Shown in pieces: positions 41,777 to 51,015 of a stretch of DNA of 64,000 bases (within the stretch, counting starts at the first letter, position 1; every line of letters begins with the position of its first letter). Below the pieces are notes generated by a model. The model had not been told where the DNA came from, made no database searches, and saw nothing but the letters and a program-made list of their open reading frames with translations. This stretch comes from Nocardioides ganghwensis (GTDB lineage: Bacteria; Actinomycetota; Actinomycetes; Propionibacteriales; Nocardioidaceae), in NCBI RefSeq assembly GCF_014779655.1, contig NZ_JACXYX010000009.1, positions 124,001-188,000 of the forward strand, in the 5' to 3' direction. The position numbers and the translations under genes are program-made.

Positions 41777-42783
41777 ATGTGTTTCGGATATGACGGCGAC
41801 GCCGCCCTGCGCGAGTCGCTCGAGAGGAAGGGCGCCAGCCGGCGCGGCCTGCTGCGCGGCGCCGTGGCGGGCGCGGCGGGAGCCACCGTGCTGGGCGTCG
41901 GCGGACCCGCGACCGCGGCGCAGCCCCGGCGCGGCGACGACCCCAGCCACGGGAAGGGGCCGCGCCACCGCGTACCGGCGGACCGGCGGACCGGATCAGC
42001 ATCCAGCTCTACACGCTGCGCTCGGCGATGACCTCCGACGCCGGCATCAAGCTGATGCTCGACCAGCTCGCGAAGTTCGGCTACGAGCGCGTGGAGCGTG
42101 CCGGTCTGTACCAGTACACCGCCGCCCAGCTGAAGGCCGAGCTCGACGCCCGCGGCATCTGGGCCTCCTCCAGCCACGACGGCGTCAGCAACCGGGACGC
42201 CGCCGCGCTGAACAAGAAGCTCGACGACGCCAACACCTTCCGGCAGAAGTTCATCAACGTGCCCTACTTCAACTCGCCCGACAAGGCGGCGTGGCAGGAC
42301 CTCGCGGACCAGATGAACAGCGAGGCGCAGGTGGCCGGCAGCCGTGGCCTGCGGTACGGCTACCACAACCACGCCCACGAGTTCACGATCACGTTCGCGG
42401 ACGGCACGACCCCGTGGGACGTGCTCACCTCCGAGCTCGACCCCACGCTCGTGCACCTCGAGATCGACCTCTACTGGGCCTACACCGCCGGTGTGAACCT
42501 CGGGGTCGCGGACCCGGTCGCCTTCACCGACGACGTGATCCGCTCGGCTCCGCAGGAGGTCCGGCAGTACCACGTGAAGGACCGCCACGGCGCCGACGCC
42601 GCTGCGCTGTACGGCCAGCAGCCGGGCGACATGGCGGACCTGGGGCTCGGCGTGGTCGACTTCCCGGCCATCTTCAAGAAGCACCAGGTCGAGGAGTACA
42701 TCGTCGAGAACGACACCCCGGACTTCCGTCCGGCGGCGACCGCCAACACGGGCTTCCGCTACCTGGAGGGTCTCGACTTCTGA
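41777..42783 (+). pseudogene. Tat-exported sugar phosphate isomerase/epimerase, frameshifted by 8-bp duplication
   Basis: The 5' part (41777-42031) encodes a twin-arginine leader (SRRGLLRGAVAGAAGATVLGVGGPATAA) and runs through RVPADR. The 3' part (read from 41995, ISIQLYTLRSAMTSDAG...) is a TIM-barrel isomerase/epimerase of the AP-endonuclease-2 family (FGYERVERAGLYQYTA, YHNHAHEF, LEIDLYWAYTAG, YHVKDRHG, EEYIVEND). The two are out of phase because gcggaccg occurs twice in tandem (41978-41985 and 41986-41993). Removing one copy gives RVPADRISIQLYTLR in one frame. An internal ATG at 42028 could give a truncated, leaderless product. Confidence 0.88.
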
Positions 42784-42806
42784 CCCGTACGGCCGCCTGA
42801 CGCGCT

Positions 42807-42837
42807 CGGGCCCCACGTCCTCGCGGCGTGGGGCCCG
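42807..42837 (+). terminator. Hairpin after the isomerase gene
   Basis: CGGGCCCCACG (42807-42817) and CGTGGGGCCCG (42827-42837) form a perfect 11-bp stem with a 9-base loop, 24 bases past the stop. No T-tract. Confidence 0.65.
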
Positions 42838-42961
42838 ATCCGTGCCGGGGGCGGTCGGGAGGGGAGGCTGTGGACGGCGCGGAGTGGCGATATCGGGATG
42901 TGGCGCTACCGTTGCGGCGCTGAGCACCATCGCAGCGCACACCATGAGGGAGCAAACAGAA

Positions 42962-45667
42962 GTGGCAAAGCTCGTCATCGTCGAGTCCCCGGCCAAGGCC
43001 CGCACCATCGGCGGCTACCTGGGCTCGGACTACGTCGTCGAGTCCTCGATCGGTCACATCCGCGACCTGCCCAACAACGCCGCGGACACCCCGGCCAAGA
43101 TCAAGGACAAGCCCTGGGGTCGGCTGGCCGTCGACGTCGACAACGGCTTCGAGCCCTACTACGTCGTGCCCCGCGACAAGAAGAGCCACATCGCCAAGCT
43201 CAAGAAGCTGGTCAAGGAGGCCGACGCCCTCTACCTCGCCACCGATGAGGACCGCGAGGGCGAGGCGATCGCCTGGCACCTCCTCGACGAGCTCAAGCCG
43301 CCGAAGGGCCTGCCGGTCCACCGGATGGTCTTCCACGAGATCACCAAGCCCGCCATCCTCGCCGCGGTCGAGAACCCGCGCCAGATCAACGACGACCTCG
43401 TCGAGGCCCAGGAGGCGCGCCGCATCCTCGACCGCCTCTACGGCTACGAGGTCTCGCCGGTGCTGTGGAAGAAGGTCATGTCCGGCCTGTCCGCCGGCCG
43501 CGTGCAGTCGGTGGCGACCCGGCTGGTCGTCGACCGCGAGCGCGAGCGGATGAAGTTCCGCGTCGCCTCCTACTGGGACCTCGACGCCACCTTCGACGCC
43601 GGCACCGGCCACGACCCGCGGATGTTCCCCGCCAAGCTCCACTCCATCGACGACGTCCGCGTGGCGCGCGGCTCCGACTTCGACAACACCGGCGAGCTGA
43701 AGGGCAAGGCCGAGCGGGTCCACCTGTCCCGCGCCGACGCCGAGGCGCTGGCGTCCGGGCTGGCGGAGGCGACGTACGACGTGCGCTCGGTGGAGTCCAA
43801 GCCCTACCGCCGCTCCCCGTACGCCCCCTTCCGCACCACCACGCTGCAGCAGGAGGCCAGCCGCAAGCTCGGCATGAGCGCGAGCGTGACGATGTCGGTC
43901 GCGCAGCGGCTCTACGAGAACGGCTTCATCACCTACATGCGTACGGACTCCACGACGCTCTCGGACGCCGCGGTCGGTGCCGCGCGCGACCAGGTGCGCG
44001 AGCTGTACGGCGCCGAGTACCTCCCCGACTCGCCTCGCACCTACGCGTCCAAGGTCAAGAACGCCCAGGAGGCGCACGAGGCGATCCGACCGGCCGGCGA
44101 CACGTTCCGCACGCCTGCGCAGACCGGCCTGTCCGGCGAGCAGTTCCGCCTCTACGAGCTGATCTGGATGCGCACCGTCGCCTCCCAGATGAAGGACGCG
44201 GTCGGCAACTCGGTGACGATCCGCCTCGGCGGTGCCGCCGCGGACGGCCGCGACGTGGTCTTCAGCGCGAGCGGGCGCACGATCACCTTCCACGGGTTCC
44301 TCAAGGCCTACGTGGAGGACATCGACGACGCGTCCAAGCGTCGCGACGACGCCGAGACCCGCCTGCCCAACCTCACCCAGGGCGCGGCCGTGTCTGCCGC
44401 CTCGCTGTCGCCCGAGGGCCACGAGACCAAGCCGCCGTCGCGCTACACCGAGGCCACGCTCATCAAGGAGCTCGAGGAGCGCGAGATCGGGCGCCCGTCG
44501 ACCTACGCCTCGATCATCGGCACCATCCTCAACCGCGGCTACGTCTACAAGAAGGGCACCGCGCTGGTGCCGGCGTGGCTGGCGTTCTCGGTGGTCCGGC
44601 TGCTCGAGGAGCACTTCCCGCGGCAGGTGTCCTACGAGTTCACCGCCTCGATGGAGGACGTGCTCGACGAGATCGCCGGCGGTCGCAAGGACCGCGCCAC
44701 CGAGCTCGGCGAGTTCTACTACGGCTCCGGCGACGTCGTCGGGCTCAAGACGCTGGTCACCGACCTCGGCGAGATCGACGCCAAGGAGATGGCGACCTTC
44801 CCGATCGGGGACGGGATCGACCTGCGGGTCGGCCGCTACGGCCCCTACGTCGAGGGCCCCGGCCCCGACGGCGGCGACGCCGCGCCCGTGCGGGCCAACG
44901 TCCCCGACGACCTCCCGCCCGACGAGCTCACCGTCGCCAAGGCCAAGGAGCTGCTGGCGAACCCCGCCGGCGAGGAGCAGGTCGTCGGCAACCACCCCGA
45001 CACCGGACTGCAGATCGTCGCCAAGAACGGCCGCTTCGGTCCGTATGTCACCGAGGTGCTCCCCGAGGACGCGCCCAAGAGCGCCAAGCCGCGCACCGGG
45101 TCGCTCTTCAAGTCGATGACCCTCGACACGGTCACGCTCGAGCAGGCGGTCAAGCTGCTCGACCTGCCCCGCATCGTCGGCACCGACGAGGACGGCACCG
45201 AGATCACCGCGCAGAACGGTCGCTACGGTCCCTACCTCAAGAAGGGCACCGACTCGCGCTCGCTCACCAGCGAGGACCAGATCTTCGACATCACCCTCGA
45301 CCAGGCCAAGGCGATCTACGCCCAGCCCAAGCAGCGCGGCCGCGGCGCGGCCACCCCGCCGCTCAAGGAGCTCGGCAACGACCCCGTCTCCGGCCAGCCG
45401 GTCATCGTGAAGGCGGGCCGCTTCGGCGAGTACGTCACCGACGGCGAGTACAACGCCACGCTCCGCAAGGACGACACCGTCGAGTCGATCACCCTCGAGC
45501 GCGCGGCCGAGCTCCTCGCCGAGCGCCGCGAGCGCGGCCCCGCCAAGAAGGCCGCCAAGAAGGGCGCGAAGAAGGCCCCGGCCAAGAAGGCGGCGGCGAA
45601 GAAGACGACCGCGAAGAAGACGACGGCCAAGAAGACCGCTGCGAAGAAGACCGCCAAGAAGGCCTGA
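42962..45667 (+). CDS. topA: DNA topoisomerase I
   Basis: 901 residues from GTG 42962 (AKLVIVESPAKARTIGGYLG), with AGGGAG upstream; an ATG 18 bases earlier would lack a ribosome site. Toprim domain (ATDEDREGEAIAWHL), then the type IA core with catalytic Tyr325 in FITYMRTDST. C-terminal topoisomerase repeats (GRYGPYVEGP, NGRFGPYVTEV, NGRYGPYLKKGTDSRSL, AGRFGEYVTDG) replace zinc fingers, as usual in actinobacteria. The end is a lysine-rich KKTTAKKT-type tail that in mycobacterial and streptomycete TopA promotes processivity. Relaxes negative supercoils. Confidence 0.97.
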   Translation: MAKLVIVESPAKARTIGGYLGSDYVVESSIGHIRDLPNNAADTPAKIKDKPWGRLAVDVDNGFEPYYVVPRDKKSHIAKLKKLVKEADALYLATDEDREGEAIAWHLLDELKPPKGLPVHRMVFHEITKPAILAAVENPRQINDDLVEAQEARRILDRLYGYEVSPVLWKKVMSGLSAGRVQSVATRLVVDRERERMKFRVASYWDLDATFDAGTGHDPRMFPAKLHSIDDVRVARGSDFDNTGELKGKAERVHLSRADAEALASGLAEATYDVRSVESKPYRRSPYAPFRTTTLQQEASRKLGMSASVTMSVAQRLYENGFITYMRTDSTTLSDAAVGAARDQVRELYGAEYLPDSPRTYASKVKNAQEAHEAIRPAGDTFRTPAQTGLSGEQFRLYELIWMRTVASQMKDAVGNSVTIRLGGAAADGRDVVFSASGRTITFHGFLKAYVEDIDDASKRRDDAETRLPNLTQGAAVSAASLSPEGHETKPPSRYTEATLIKELEEREIGRPSTYASIIGTILNRGYVYKKGTALVPAWLAFSVVRLLEEHFPRQVSYEFTASMEDVLDEIAGGRKDRATELGEFYYGSGDVVGLKTLVTDLGEIDAKEMATFPIGDGIDLRVGRYGPYVEGPGPDGGDAAPVRANVPDDLPPDELTVAKAKELLANPAGEEQVVGNHPDTGLQIVAKNGRFGPYVTEVLPEDAPKSAKPRTGSLFKSMTLDTVTLEQAVKLLDLPRIVGTDEDGTEITAQNGRYGPYLKKGTDSRSLTSEDQIFDITLDQAKAIYAQPKQRGRGAATPPLKELGNDPVSGQPVIVKAGRFGEYVTDGEYNATLRKDDTVESITLERAAELLAERRERGPAKKAAKKGAKKAPAKKAAAKKTTAKKTTAKKTAAKKTAKKA

Positions 45668-45684
45668 CCCCTATCCACGGCGGG

Positions 45685-46590
45685 TCAGAGCGTGACGGCC
45701 CGGTTGACCCAGGTGGAGGCGACCTCCATGCCGACCTTCTCGTAGAGCCCGCGGGCGCCCGCGCGGGTGTCGGTGGAGAGGTAGCAGCGGACGGCGCCGT
45801 GCTCGCGCGCGCGGCCGAACGCGTCGACGAGCATCGCCGGCGCCAGCCCGCGGCCGCGGTGGTCGGGCCGGACGGCGATGCGGGCGACGTACGCGCCGTC
45901 GCCGGACAGGAAGACGTGGGTGGCGCCGACGACCTCGCCGCCGGGGGAGACGAGCAGGCGGAGGTTCCACGGCTCGTAGCCAGGGCGGTCCCAGACGCGG
46001 GCGCCGAAGTCCTCGAGGCTCATCCGGTCGCGCTCGGACCACTCGAGGAAGCAGTCCTCGACGAGGGTCCACGCGGCCTCGCGGTCGGCCACCTCGGCGT
46101 CACGGATCGCGAACCCGTACGGGAGGGGGCGGGCGTCGACCTCGCGGTCGGGCGGCAGCTCGAGGTCCCAGGCGGTCCAGCGGACCTCGTAGCCGAGGTC
46201 GCGCATCAGCCGGTCGGCGGCGCTGCCCTCGGGGACCTGGGTCCCGATCCTCGTGGACCCGGCCGCACGCGCCTTGGCCTGCAGCCAGCCCGCGAGGGCG
46301 GTGCCGATCCCGCGGCCCTGGTGGGTCGGCAGCACGGCCGTGTAGGCGACGTCGGTGTCGGAGTGGTCGGCGTACGCCACCAGGTGGCCGTCGTCGAAGA
46401 CGCCCACGGTGCTGGCGGTGATGTCATAGCTCGGTCGCTGCCAGTCGGCGACGACGTCCTCGAGCGTCATCTCGCTCTCACCGAGGTCGACGACCTCCTC
46501 GGCGGCGATCGCGGCGTGGACCGCCTCGGCGTCGGCGAGGGTCAGCGGGCGCGTGGTGAGGCCGGGCGGGAGGCCGTCGATGGTGGTCAT
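45685..46590 (-). CDS. Tandem-GNAT acetyltransferase
   Basis: 301 residues from ATG 46590. Two GNAT domains. In the first, VAYTAVLPTHQGRGIGTALAGWLQAKA gives the acetyl-CoA loop (Q/RxxGxG/A); in the second, VARIAVRPDHRGRGLAPAMLVDAFGRARE. The layout resembles mycothiol synthase (MshD), but conserved MshD-specific residues were not verified, so the substrate is open. Convergent with topA, separated by 17 bases. Confidence 0.85.
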   Translation of the reverse strand: MTTIDGLPPGLTTRPLTLADAEAVHAAIAAEEVVDLGESEMTLEDVVADWQRPSYDITASTVGVFDDGHLVAYADHSDTDVAYTAVLPTHQGRGIGTALAGWLQAKARAAGSTRIGTQVPEGSAADRLMRDLGYEVRWTAWDLELPPDREVDARPLPYGFAIRDAEVADREAAWTLVEDCFLEWSERDRMSLEDFGARVWDRPGYEPWNLRLLVSPGGEVVGATHVFLSGDGAYVARIAVRPDHRGRGLAPAMLVDAFGRAREHGAVRCYLSTDTRAGARGLYEKVGMEVASTWVNRAVTL

Positions 46591-46684
46591 GGCGGCAGTC
46601 TGCGCGGCCGACCTTGCGATTGGCTTGCGGCCGATGCCCGGCGTACGGCGGTGCCTGTCCCACCCCGCCCGTAGGGTGTGCTGC

Positions 46685-47323
46685 GTGGACGCAGGCGTGT
46701 ATTCGGAGTCCGGGCTCTTCGTGTGCTTCGAGGGCGGCGAGGGGGCCGGCAAGTCCACCCAGTCCCGCTTGCTGCACGACTGGCTCGTCGAGCGCGGCGA
46801 GACCGTGCTGCTCACCTTCGAGCCCGGCGACACCTCGGTCGGCAAGGAGCTGCGCCGCATCGTCCTCGACCCGGCCACCGGCGACCTCTCCGACCGCACG
46901 GAGGCGCTGCTCTACGCCGCCGACAAGGCCGAGCACGTCGACCACGTCGTGCTGCCCGCCCTGCGTCGGGGCGAGGTCGTGATCACCGACCGCTACGTCG
47001 ACTCGACCCTGGCCTACCAGGGCGCCGGCCGCACCCTCGACGTCGCCGAGGTCGAGGCCGTCGCCCGGTGGGCCACCGGCGACCTGCGCCCGCACCTGAC
47101 CGTCGTCCTCGACCTCGAGCCGGAGGCGGGGCTGGGCCGCTTCGACGGCCGCGACCGGATCGAGGGCCAGTCGCTGGAGTTCCACCAGCGCGTGCGGCAA
47201 GGGTTCCTCGACCTCGCCGCCGCCGACCCCGACCACTACGTCGTCCTCGACGCGCGGGCGCCGATCGCCGAGATCGCCGCGGCCATCCGGGCGCGGGTCG
47301 AGCCGATGCTGGGGCGCTCATGA
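46685..47323 (+). CDS. tmk: Thymidylate kinase
   Basis: 212 residues. P-loop FEGGEGAGKST (15-25), FEPGDTSVGKELR, and ITDRYVDSTLAYQGAGR (DR-Y motif). Phosphorylates dTMP to dTDP. Start taken at GTG 46685 (VDAGVYSESGLFVCFEG); GTG 46697 is possible. ATGA overlap with holB gives the conserved tmk-holB pair. Confidence 0.95.
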   Translation: MDAGVYSESGLFVCFEGGEGAGKSTQSRLLHDWLVERGETVLLTFEPGDTSVGKELRRIVLDPATGDLSDRTEALLYAADKAEHVDHVVLPALRRGEVVITDRYVDSTLAYQGAGRTLDVAEVEAVARWATGDLRPHLTVVLDLEPEAGLGRFDGRDRIEGQSLEFHQRVRQGFLDLAAADPDHYVVLDARAPIAEIAAAIRARVEPMLGRS

Positions 47324-48504
47324 CGACGCCGACCACCCAGCCGACCCGCACGGTCTGGTCCGACCTCGTCGGCCAGCGCCCCACCATCGAGGTGCTCCAG
47401 CAGGCCGCCGCCGGCCACGGCATGACCCACGCCTGGCTCTTCACCGGGCCGCCCGGGTCGGGTCGCTCCAACGTCGCGCGTGCCTTCGCGGCCGCGCTGC
47501 AGTGCGAGACGCGGACGGGCTGCGGCGCGTGCGAGGCGTGCCGGCTCGGCATCAGCGGATCGCACCCCGACATCACCTGGGTGAAGTCCGAGACCTCCGT
47601 CCTCTACGTCGACGACATGCGCGACCTGGTGCAGTCGGCGGCGAAGTTCCCCGCGATCGGGCGCTGGCAGATCGTGGTCATCGAGGACGCCGACCGCCTC
47701 GGCACCCCGGAGAACCCCCGCACCGGCAACGCCCTGCTCAAGGCGATCGAGGAGCCGACGCCCAAGACCCTCTGGCTGCTGTGCGCGCCGACGGTGCAGG
47801 ACGTGCTGCCGACGATCCGCTCCCGCTGCCGCACCCTCACGCTCTCGACGCCCGGCACCGACGACGTGGCCGCCTTCCTGCACCGCAACGACGGCATCTC
47901 CGAGACGGTGGCCGGCTTCGCCGCGCGCGCCAGCCAGGGCCACATCGGCCGCGCCCGCGCGCTGGCGCTCGACGAGGAGACCCGTACGCGCCGTCGCGAG
48001 GTGATCAGCATCCCGGCCCGCCTCACGTCGCTGGGCTCCTGCATGACCGCGGCGACCAACCTCGCCGAGCTCGCCAAGGAGGAGACCGAGGCGATCACCG
48101 CCGCCGCCGAGAAGCGCGAGCTCGAGGAGCTCCAGGCGATCTTCGGCAGCGAGCGCAAGGACACCACCAGCCGGTCCTACCGCGCCGCCCTGGGCGGCCT
48201 GGAGAAGCTGCAGAAGCAGAAGGCCAAGCGGCGCGTGCTCGACGTCATCGACCGCGCCCTCATGGACCTCGTCTCGGTCTACCGCGACGCCATCGCGCTG
48301 TCCGTCGGCGCCCCGGGGATGCTCGTCAACGAGGAGCTGCGCGGCGACGTCGAGCTCGTCGCGCGCGCGGCGTCGCCCGAGGAGCTGCTGCGGATGATCG
48401 ACGCGATCTTCACCGCCCGCGAGCAGATGCTGGAGTTCAACGTGCCCCCACAGCTGGCCCTCGAGTCCATGACGGTCGCCCTGCGGCTGCCCGGGGGCCG
48501 CTGA
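47320..48504 (+). CDS. holB: DNA polymerase III delta' subunit
   Basis: 394 residues. AAA+ clamp-loader fold: DLVGQRPTIEVLQQAA, P-loop-like GPPGSGRSNVARAFA (Lys replaced by Arg, consistent with the non-ATPase delta' subunit), zinc-binding CGACEACRLG, VIEDADRLGTPENPRTGNALLKAIEEPTPKTLW, TIRSRCRTL. Loads the sliding clamp with delta and gamma/tau. TGATG overlap with the next gene. Confidence 0.95.
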   Translation: MTTPTTQPTRTVWSDLVGQRPTIEVLQQAAAGHGMTHAWLFTGPPGSGRSNVARAFAAALQCETRTGCGACEACRLGISGSHPDITWVKSETSVLYVDDMRDLVQSAAKFPAIGRWQIVVIEDADRLGTPENPRTGNALLKAIEEPTPKTLWLLCAPTVQDVLPTIRSRCRTLTLSTPGTDDVAAFLHRNDGISETVAGFAARASQGHIGRARALALDEETRTRRREVISIPARLTSLGSCMTAATNLAELAKEETEAITAAAEKRELEELQAIFGSERKDTTSRSYRAALGGLEKLQKQKAKRRVLDVIDRALMDLVSVYRDAIALSVGAPGMLVNEELRGDVELVARAASPEELLRMIDAIFTAREQMLEFNVPPQLALESMTVALRLPGGR

Positions 48505-50060
48505 TGCGCCGGGTCGTCGCGGTCGTGGCAGTGCTCGCGCTCGCGCTCACGGCGTTCGTCGCCGTCGGCCTCGCGATCCAGGGTGTGACGCCCGACGAGC
48601 CGCGCACCCGTCCGACGCCGTCGCCGACCACGCCGCCGCCCGCGACGGTCACCGAGGCGCCGGACCCGTCGCTCGCCGACCTCTACGCCCAGCGCATCGA
48701 CTGGCAGCCCTGCGAGACCGACGACGACCACGACTGCGGCCTCCTCACGGTGCCGATCGACTACGCCGAGCCGGAGGGGGAGACCGTCGAGCTGGCGCTC
48801 CTGCGGGTCCCGGCGCGGGGGTCGCGCGTCGGCTCCCTCGTGGTCAACCCCGGTGGTCCCGGCGCGCGCGGCACGACGTACGCCGCCGCCGGCAGCCAGG
48901 TCTTCCGCGAGCCGCTGCTCGACGGCTTCGACATCGTCGGCTTCGACCCCCGCGGCGTCGGGCGGTCCGCGCCGGTCGACTGCCTCAGCGACGCCGAGCT
49001 CGACGCCTACCTCGGTGGCGACCCGACTCCCGACACCGCCGAGGAGCAGGCCGCCTACCGCGCCTCGGTGCTGTCGTTCGGCGAGAAGTGCGTCGCCGGG
49101 TCCGGGCCGATCGTCGGTCACGTCACCACCGCCGAGGCCGCGCGCGACATGGACGTGCTGCGCTCGGCGCTGGGGGAGGAGCAGCTGAGCTACTTCGGCG
49201 CCTCCTACGGCACCAAGCTCGGGGCGACCTACGCCGAGCTGTTCCCCGACAAGGTCGGCCGCTTCGTCCTCGACGGCGCCGTCGACGTCGGCCTCGACTC
49301 GCAGTCGCTCGCGCTCGAGCAGGCCACCGGCTTCGAGACCGCCCTGCGGGCCTACGTCCAGAACTGCCTCGACTCCACCGACAACTGCTTCCTCGGCGAC
49401 AGCGTCGACGAGGGGCTCGCCACGATCACCGGCCTGCTCGAGGAGATCGAGGACGAGCCGCTCCCCGCGGGCGACCGCGAGCTGACGGTCGGCAACGCGT
49501 TCTACGGGATCATCACGCCGCTCTACAACCGTGACTACTGGTTCCTGCTCAGCACCGCGCTGGCCTCCGCCCTGGAGGGCAAGGGCTCGGCGCTGATGGA
49601 CCTCGCCGACGCGTACGCCTCGCGCAACCCCGACGGCTCCTACGCCGACAACACGATCGAGGCCAACTACTCGATCAACTGCCTCGACGACCCCACGTCG
49701 GTGCCGTTCGCCGAGGTGCCGTCGCTGTTCGACGAGTTCGAGGAGGCCTCGCCGACCTTCGGCCGGATCTTCGCCTGGGGCATGACCGGCTGCCGCGGCA
49801 TCGACGTGGCCTCCAGCGAGGAGCCGCTCGACATCCGCGCCGAGGGCGCCGCGCCGATCCTGGTCCTCGGCACCAGCCGCGACCCCGCCACCCCGCTGAA
49901 GTGGGCCCGCGCGCTCTCGGCGCAGCTCGACTCCGGCGTGCTCGTCGAGCGCGACGGCGACGGCCACACGGCCTACAACGCCGGCAACGAGTGCATCGAC
50001 TCGATCGTCGAGGACTACCTCCTCGACGGCGAGGTGCCGGAGGACGGCACCGCCTGCTGA
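48504..50060 (+). CDS. Exported TAP-like alpha/beta hydrolase (tripeptidyl aminopeptidase family)
   Basis: 518 residues from ATG 48504. N-terminal signal or anchor (RRVVAVVAVLALALTAFVAVGLAI) and a Pro/Thr linker. Hydrolase core: SLVVNPGGPGARGT (oxyanion loop), FDPRGVGRSAPVDC, nucleophile in YFGASYGTKLGATYAELFP, acid in LGTSRDPATPLKWA, His in DGDGHTAYNAG. Matches streptomycete SlpD/SlpE and TAP secreted peptidases. Several cysteines (CETDDDHDC, CLDSTDNC) suggest extracellular disulfides. Translationally coupled to holB, a common arrangement in this group. Confidence 0.9.
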   Translation: MRRVVAVVAVLALALTAFVAVGLAIQGVTPDEPRTRPTPSPTTPPPATVTEAPDPSLADLYAQRIDWQPCETDDDHDCGLLTVPIDYAEPEGETVELALLRVPARGSRVGSLVVNPGGPGARGTTYAAAGSQVFREPLLDGFDIVGFDPRGVGRSAPVDCLSDAELDAYLGGDPTPDTAEEQAAYRASVLSFGEKCVAGSGPIVGHVTTAEAARDMDVLRSALGEEQLSYFGASYGTKLGATYAELFPDKVGRFVLDGAVDVGLDSQSLALEQATGFETALRAYVQNCLDSTDNCFLGDSVDEGLATITGLLEEIEDEPLPAGDRELTVGNAFYGIITPLYNRDYWFLLSTALASALEGKGSALMDLADAYASRNPDGSYADNTIEANYSINCLDDPTSVPFAEVPSLFDEFEEASPTFGRIFAWGMTGCRGIDVASSEEPLDIRAEGAAPILVLGTSRDPATPLKWARALSAQLDSGVLVERDGDGHTAYNAGNECIDSIVEDYLLDGEVPEDGTAC

Positions 50061-50119
50061 TCGGCTGGCGGGACCTTCGGCCCTGTGGTGGGCGGTCGAC
50101 CGCTGCCTAGCGTGCAGGC

Positions 50120-50326
50120 ATGGCGTACGTCGACGCGCGCTGCCCGCTGCGGCCGGGTGACATGTGCAGCCTGTGCGTGCCCGGCGCCACCGGCCCGCAG
50201 GACTGCCCGACGGTCGCGGAGGTGATGCGCGACCCCGAGCTGCGCGAGCGGCTCGCGGAGCTGCGGCGCGAGGCCGCCGAGGCGCCGGAAGTCCTGTCCC
50301 AGCGTCATACGGACCCGCACCCATAG
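50120..50326 (+). CDS. Small Cys-containing hypothetical protein
   Basis: 68 residues: AYVDARCPLRPGDMCSLCVPGATGPQDCPTVAEVMRDPELRERLAELRREAAEA. Four cysteines in the first half (C-x7-C-x2-C-x9-C) could bind zinc, and a helix follows. This pattern recurs as a conserved small protein in Nocardioides relatives; no function known. Its stop lies in the loop of the hairpin that follows. Confidence 0.65.
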   Translation: MAYVDARCPLRPGDMCSLCVPGATGPQDCPTVAEVMRDPELRERLAELRREAAEAPEVLSQRHTDPHP

Positions 50327-50346
50327 GGGCGGGTCCGTATGACGCT
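50301..50346. terminator. Perfect 18-bp inverted repeat between convergent genes
   Basis: 50301-50318 and 50329-50346 are exact reverse complements (arms begin AGCGTCATACGG) with a 10-base loop. It lies between two convergent genes and probably terminates both; no T-tract on either side. The left arm is inside the coding end of the small gene. Confidence 0.75.
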
Positions 50347-50361
50347 GGAGCGGTCGGGTGC

Positions 50362-50805
50362 TCAGCCCTCCAGCGCGGCGTCGAGCGTGATCTCGACCCC
50401 GGCGAGCGCCTTGCTGATCGGGCAGCCGGCCTTGGCCTTGTCAGCCGCCTCGGAGAAGCCGGCCTCGTCGAGCCCCTCGACCTCGCCCCGCACGGTCAGC
50501 GTGATGCCGGTGAGCTTGAAACCGCCGGCCTCCTTGTCGGGGCCGAGCGTCACGTCGGCAGAGACGTCGAGTGCGTGGACCGTCCCGCCGGCCTCGGTCA
50601 CGAGGTTGGAGAGCGACATCGCGTAGCACGCCGAGTGCGCGGCCGCCACGAGCTCCTCGGGGCTGGTCGTCCCGGCGGCGTCGTCGGCGGCGCGCCTGGG
50701 GAAGTCGACGTCGAACGTGCCGGCGCCGGAGCTGGTGAGCTCGACCTTGCCGGATCCGTCCTGCAGGCCGCCGTTCCAGGCAGTGCGTGCGGTGCGAGTG
50801 GGCAT
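50362..50805 (-). CDS. OsmC/Ohr family peroxiredoxin
   Basis: 147 residues from ATG 50805 with ribosome site AGGAGG. The reactive pair is Cys60 (EELVAAAHSACYAMSLS) and Cys128 (AGCPISKAL), with the N-terminal Arg expected in the active site. Reduces organic hydroperoxides in the cytoplasm. The pattern fits OsmC more than Ohr. The unrelated 3' neighbour is convergent. Confidence 0.92.
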   Translation of the reverse strand: MPTRTARTAWNGGLQDGSGKVELTSSGAGTFDVDFPRRAADDAAGTTSPEELVAAAHSACYAMSLSNLVTEAGGTVHALDVSADVTLGPDKEAGGFKLTGITLTVRGEVEGLDEAGFSEAADKAKAGCPISKALAGVEITLDAALEG

Positions 50806-50942
50806 GGATCCTCCTGGTTGAAAGACGATCGGTCTCCGCGAGACTAGCCAGCCGTCCCACACGTCCCCACCCGTGATTTCGGTCCCGGCCGGGGCGCTCC
50901 GTATACTCGCCCGCGGTCCACCGAGCGTGCTCGGCAGGCCAC

Positions 50943-51015
50943 GCCGCCTTAGCTCAGTCGGTAGAGCGAGTCACTCGTAATGACTAGGTCGTCGGTTCGA
51001 TTCCGACAGGCGGCT
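50943..51015 (+). tRNA. tRNA-Thr (anticodon CGT)
   Basis: Cloverleaf: acceptor GCCGCCT/AGGCGGC, D-arm with AGCTCAGTCGGTAGAGC, anticodon stem AGTCA/TGACT with loop CTCGTAA (anticodon CGT), T-arm GTCGGTTCGATTCCGAC. CCA is not encoded. Reads ACG codons. Confidence 0.97.
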
